Assembly (NCBI GenBank): GCA_946479535.1
Contig: CAMLGP010000248.1
Location: 1 to 5,524, forward strand
Reading direction: 5' to 3'
From: an uncultured Bacteroidota bacterium
Lineage (GTDB): Bacteria; Bacteroidota; Bacteroidia; Chitinophagales; Chitinophagaceae
DNA: 5,524 bases
Both the position numbers and the translations under genes were made by a program. Of the stretch, positions 3,215-5,524 are shown piece by piece. Below the pieces are notes generated by a model that was not told the origin of the DNA, made no database searches, and was given only the letters and a program-made list of their open reading frames with translations. The stretch's first letter is position 1, and the number at the start of each line of letters is the position of its first letter.

Positions 3215-5524
3215 TGGGGCTGGTGAGCTGAACCACAGTACCTTCCCCGGGCTGGCTTATTACTTTAATTTCCGCTTTCATTTCGGCTGCCCGGATTTTC
3301 ATATTTCGCAAACCATTTCCGGATAGGGATTGCCGTTGATCCTGCATCATTTTACCAGTGTCAAAACCGACTCCATTATCTTTCACCAGTAGTTCCAGCT
3401 TACCCTTCCTGACCTTTATTTCCACCAATACTTCCGTTGCTTTTGAATACTTGACAATATTATTGATCGCTTCTTTAAATATCAGGTAAAAATTCTTTCT
3501 CTTTTCCATGTCCAGAACTGCAGAATAGATAGCTTCATCATAGTGCGTACTGAAATAAATTCCACATGCTGCCAGCAGAGGTTTCGCAAATGATTCCATT
3601 CTCTGCACGATCTTCTCCATGCTGTCATTGCGTGGATTAATAGCCCAAACTATATCATTCATTTCGGAGATCATATCTGTAGAAGTAGTGCTGATCTTAC
3701 CAAGGATATCATTCAGTTGTTTCTTATCACCTTCATCACTTTGTATCTGGGCTACCTGGCTGTAAACAGAAATACTGCTAAGCGTTGAACCCACATTATC
3801 ATGAAGATCCTGTGCGATTTTGTTGCGGATCGCCTGCCGTTTCAGGAGCTCATTAATTCTATAACGGTACAGGAAATAAGTGGATACGGCAACAAACAGT
3901 GCACATAATCCATAAAACCACCAGCGCTTCCAGATTGGTGGCGTAATAATGATCTTAAGTTTTTGGTCCATTTCACTCCAGGTACCAGGATTGTTGGTTG
4001 CCCTCACGCGGAAGGTATAGGTACCACCGGGAAGATTGGAGAACACAACATTATTACGCGAACCATTGTCCAGCCATTCTTTGTCAAACCCTTCCAGCAT
4101 GTATTGATATTGCACTGTCTGAGACAAGGCATATTCAGGCGCCGCAAATTCCAGGGTAAAATAATTTTGTCGATGACTGAGTTTAATGGTATTGTCAGAC
4201 AGCAAATGGCTGTAAGAGGTATTGAATATTTTAAAATCCGTGAGATATACAGTTGGCCTGGCCTTTGTATCATCAATTGAATCCGGATGAAATTCTATAA
4301 AATAGTTATTGCCGGCCACATACATCCTGCCTTCGTTGTCTTTATAGATATAACCCTTAACACCTCCGGACTTTTCAAGGTCAGGGAGATTATAAGTCCT
4401 GCTGGAATGAGATCCAGTATCATACTTCTGCAGGTTTCCATTGGTGATCATCCACAGATTGCCTTTTTTATCTGTAGCTATCCCCTCCAACAGGTTATTT
4501 GTAGCAGCCAGATGTTTGATCTTTCTTCCTTTGAATGAAAGAAAGTTCAGGCCCCCTCCATAGGTACTTACCCAGAGATTACCATTACCATCACCTGTTA
4601 TATCAAACACATGATTATTACTTAAGCCTTCATTTTTCAGGGGATCATTGGTATAAAAAACGCTGCCTGATTTTGTATTGGTGAGCCATTCTCCCAATCC
4701 TTCATTAGCAGCCGCCAGCCATATCTTGCCACTGGCTGATCTATAAAGTTTATGAATTAGATTATCCTTTATGTTGAAGCGGGTGATAATGTTCCTGGCA
4801 GAATCCAGTCGGGAAACCCAATGCTTTTCCTGAAGGTCATAATAAGCCAGGTAATGGCCGTACGGTGAAACAAGTATTACCGGGTGACCATCGATCATAT
4901 CCTCTACAACAGATACAACTCGAGATTCTATGATCTTGTTCATCACCTTGTCCTTTTCAGTATTGGGAAGGAGACTAACCGAGTTTGTTTCTTTATTATA
5001 AAGGAAAAGGGAATAATTGGTGCCGATATAGAATTGTCCTTCTTTATCTCTAAAGAATTTTGTTACCGCCAGTCTGTTTCCCTGGTAAGTAACTGGCAAA
5101 TGGAAGAGCTGGCTACTATTATTTCTTCTTAAAAAAATTCCATCACTGGTACCGATCCAAAGATCATTATTCTCATCATGGTAAAAATCATAAATTGTTA
5201 GCGAAGGAGAAGGATTGGCAGGCGGCAACAGGAATGTTTGCGTAAATCTATCCTGTGCAGGATTCCATAGACTGATCCCTTTGGGGGTACCAACCCATAT
5301 CCTTCCTTCTTTATCCTTATAGATGCAGTTGATTGTATTATCAGCAATGGAGCCCTCCTGCATTGGGTTATTACGGTAATTATGAAAGGTCTGTTGCTGT
5401 TTATTCATCAGTTGCAGACCGGTAGCCTTTCCTCCGATCCATAAACGCCCCTGGTTATCCTCCGCAAAACTTCTGATCTCATCATTAATAAAATGACCGG
5501 ATGAATGGCTCTGTTTATAAACAA
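3207..5524 (-). CDS. Sensor histidine kinase with beta-propeller (Reg_prop) repeats, Y_Y_Y domain and HisKA_3/HATPase core; 5' end outside the window
   Basis: Membrane-bound sensor kinase, partner of the adjacent response regulator. The frame is open to the window edge. Numbering here counts from the internal Met codon at 5408-5406, which is not the start: the 38 codons before it encode another propeller repeat (IRSFAEDNQGRLWIGG). Residues 1 to ~380 hold about eight more repeats of the type GRIWVGTPKGISLWN, NDLWIGTSDGIFL and GNLWVSTYGGGLNFL, forming a periplasmic beta-propeller sensor. A Y_Y_Y domain follows (~390-490; YQYMLEGFDKEW, LPGGTYTFRVRATN). One membrane helix lies at ~496-517. The cytoplasmic HisKA_3 domain has H536 in DLHDNVGST. 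The ATPase domain has the N box (EAINNIVKYS, 646-655), G1 (DNGVGFD, 677-683) and G2 (GNGLRNM, 697-703). All catalytic motifs are present. There is no fused receiver or AraC domain, so it is a classical kinase rather than a hybrid (HTCS) sensor. The ligand is unknown, and no SusC/SusD or glycan gene is visible nearby. Confidence 0.95.
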   Translation of the reverse strand, partial: VYKQSHSSGHFINDEIRSFAEDNQGRLWIGGKATGLQLMNKQQQTFHNYRNNPMQEGSIADNTINCIYKDKEGRIWVGTPKGISLWNPAQDRFTQTFLLPPANPSPSLTIYDFYHDENNDLWIGTSDGIFLRRNNSSQLFHLPVTYQGNRLAVTKFFRDKEGQFYIGTNYSLFLYNKETNSVSLLPNTEKDKVMNKIIESRVVSVVEDMIDGHPVILVSPYGHYLAYYDLQEKHWVSRLDSARNIITRFNIKDNLIHKLYRSASGKIWLAAANEGLGEWLTNTKSGSVFYTNDPLKNEGLSNNHVFDITGDGNGNLWVSTYGGGLNFLSFKGRKIKHLAATNNLLEGIATDKKGNLWMITNGNLQKYDTGSHSSRTYNLPDLEKSGGVKGYIYKDNEGRMYVAGNNYFIEFHPDSIDDTKARPTVYLTDFKIFNTSYSHLLSDNTIKLSHRQNYFTLEFAAPEYALSQTVQYQYMLEGFDKEWLDNGSRNNVVFSNLPGGTYTFRVRATNNPGTWSEMDQKLKIIITPPIWKRWWFYGLCALFVAVSTYFLYRYRINELLKRQAIRNKIAQDLHDNVGSTLSSISVYSQVAQIQSDEGDKKQLNDILGKISTTSTDMISEMNDIVWAINPRNDSMEKIVQRMESFAKPLLAACGIYFSTHYDEAIYSAVLDMEKRKNFYLIFKEAINNIVKYSKATEVLVEIKVRKGKLELLVKDNGVGFDTGKMMQDQRQSLSGNGLRNMKIRAAEMKAEIKVISQPGEGTVVQLTSPIP

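Noticed and set aside
2962..3231. Plus-strand open frame of 89 codons across the kinase-regulator junction
   Set aside because: It overlaps the receiver domain of the regulator in antisense and has no recognisable features.
4884..5132. Small plus-strand open frames inside the kinase gene (also around 3963-4280 and 4287-4538)
   Set aside because: All are antisense to conserved propeller or Y_Y_Y repeats, with no domain of their own.

Overview
The window looks like chromosomal DNA from a Bacteroidota bacterium, most likely a member of the Chitinophagaceae. That is an inference from gene content and protein style: a membrane-anchored M23 peptidase of the Bacteroidota type, a beta-propeller/Y_Y_Y sensor kinase, TAnnTTTG-like promoter elements, AT-rich leaders without clear Shine-Dalgarno sequences, and a moderate GC content. 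No rRNA, tRNA, CRISPR array, transposase or phage gene was seen.

Left part (1-1979, genes on +). Positions 1-139 are intergenic and hold the most striking non-coding structure of the window: a perfect 19-bp inverted repeat (23-41 / 58-76) whose loop folds into a further 5-bp stem. It sits directly downstream of a TATATTTG promoter-like box and upstream of the M23 peptidase gene (140-1111). A 239-base gap with weak hairpins and a candidate promoter follows, then a small MerR-type DNA-binding protein (1351-1887). A hairpin plus T-rich tract (1927-1958) could terminate this gene. Next is an exported thioredoxin-fold protein (1980-2501) whose active-site motif is CEDS rather than CxxC and which has no other cysteine.

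Right part (2502-5524, genes on -). A NarL/LuxR-type response regulator (2505-3152) lies downstream of a large sensor histidine kinase (3207 to beyond 5524). The two form a two-component operon with a 54-base gap. The kinase carries at least nine beta-propeller repeats, a Y_Y_Y domain, one membrane helix, and HisKA_3 and HATPase domains. It is cut by the window edge: the reading frame stays open to 5524 and encodes another propeller repeat upstream of the ATG at 5408. The + and - gene blocks converge at 2501/2505 with only three bases between the stop codons.

Working together: the peptidase probably remodels peptidoglycan from the inner membrane, and the MerR protein is its usual kind of neighbour in Bacteroidota. 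The kinase and regulator are a cognate pair that senses an unknown periplasmic signal. Nothing here proves a wholly new system. The points most worth a second look are the long leader hairpin, the single-cysteine thioredoxin-like protein and the truncated kinase.
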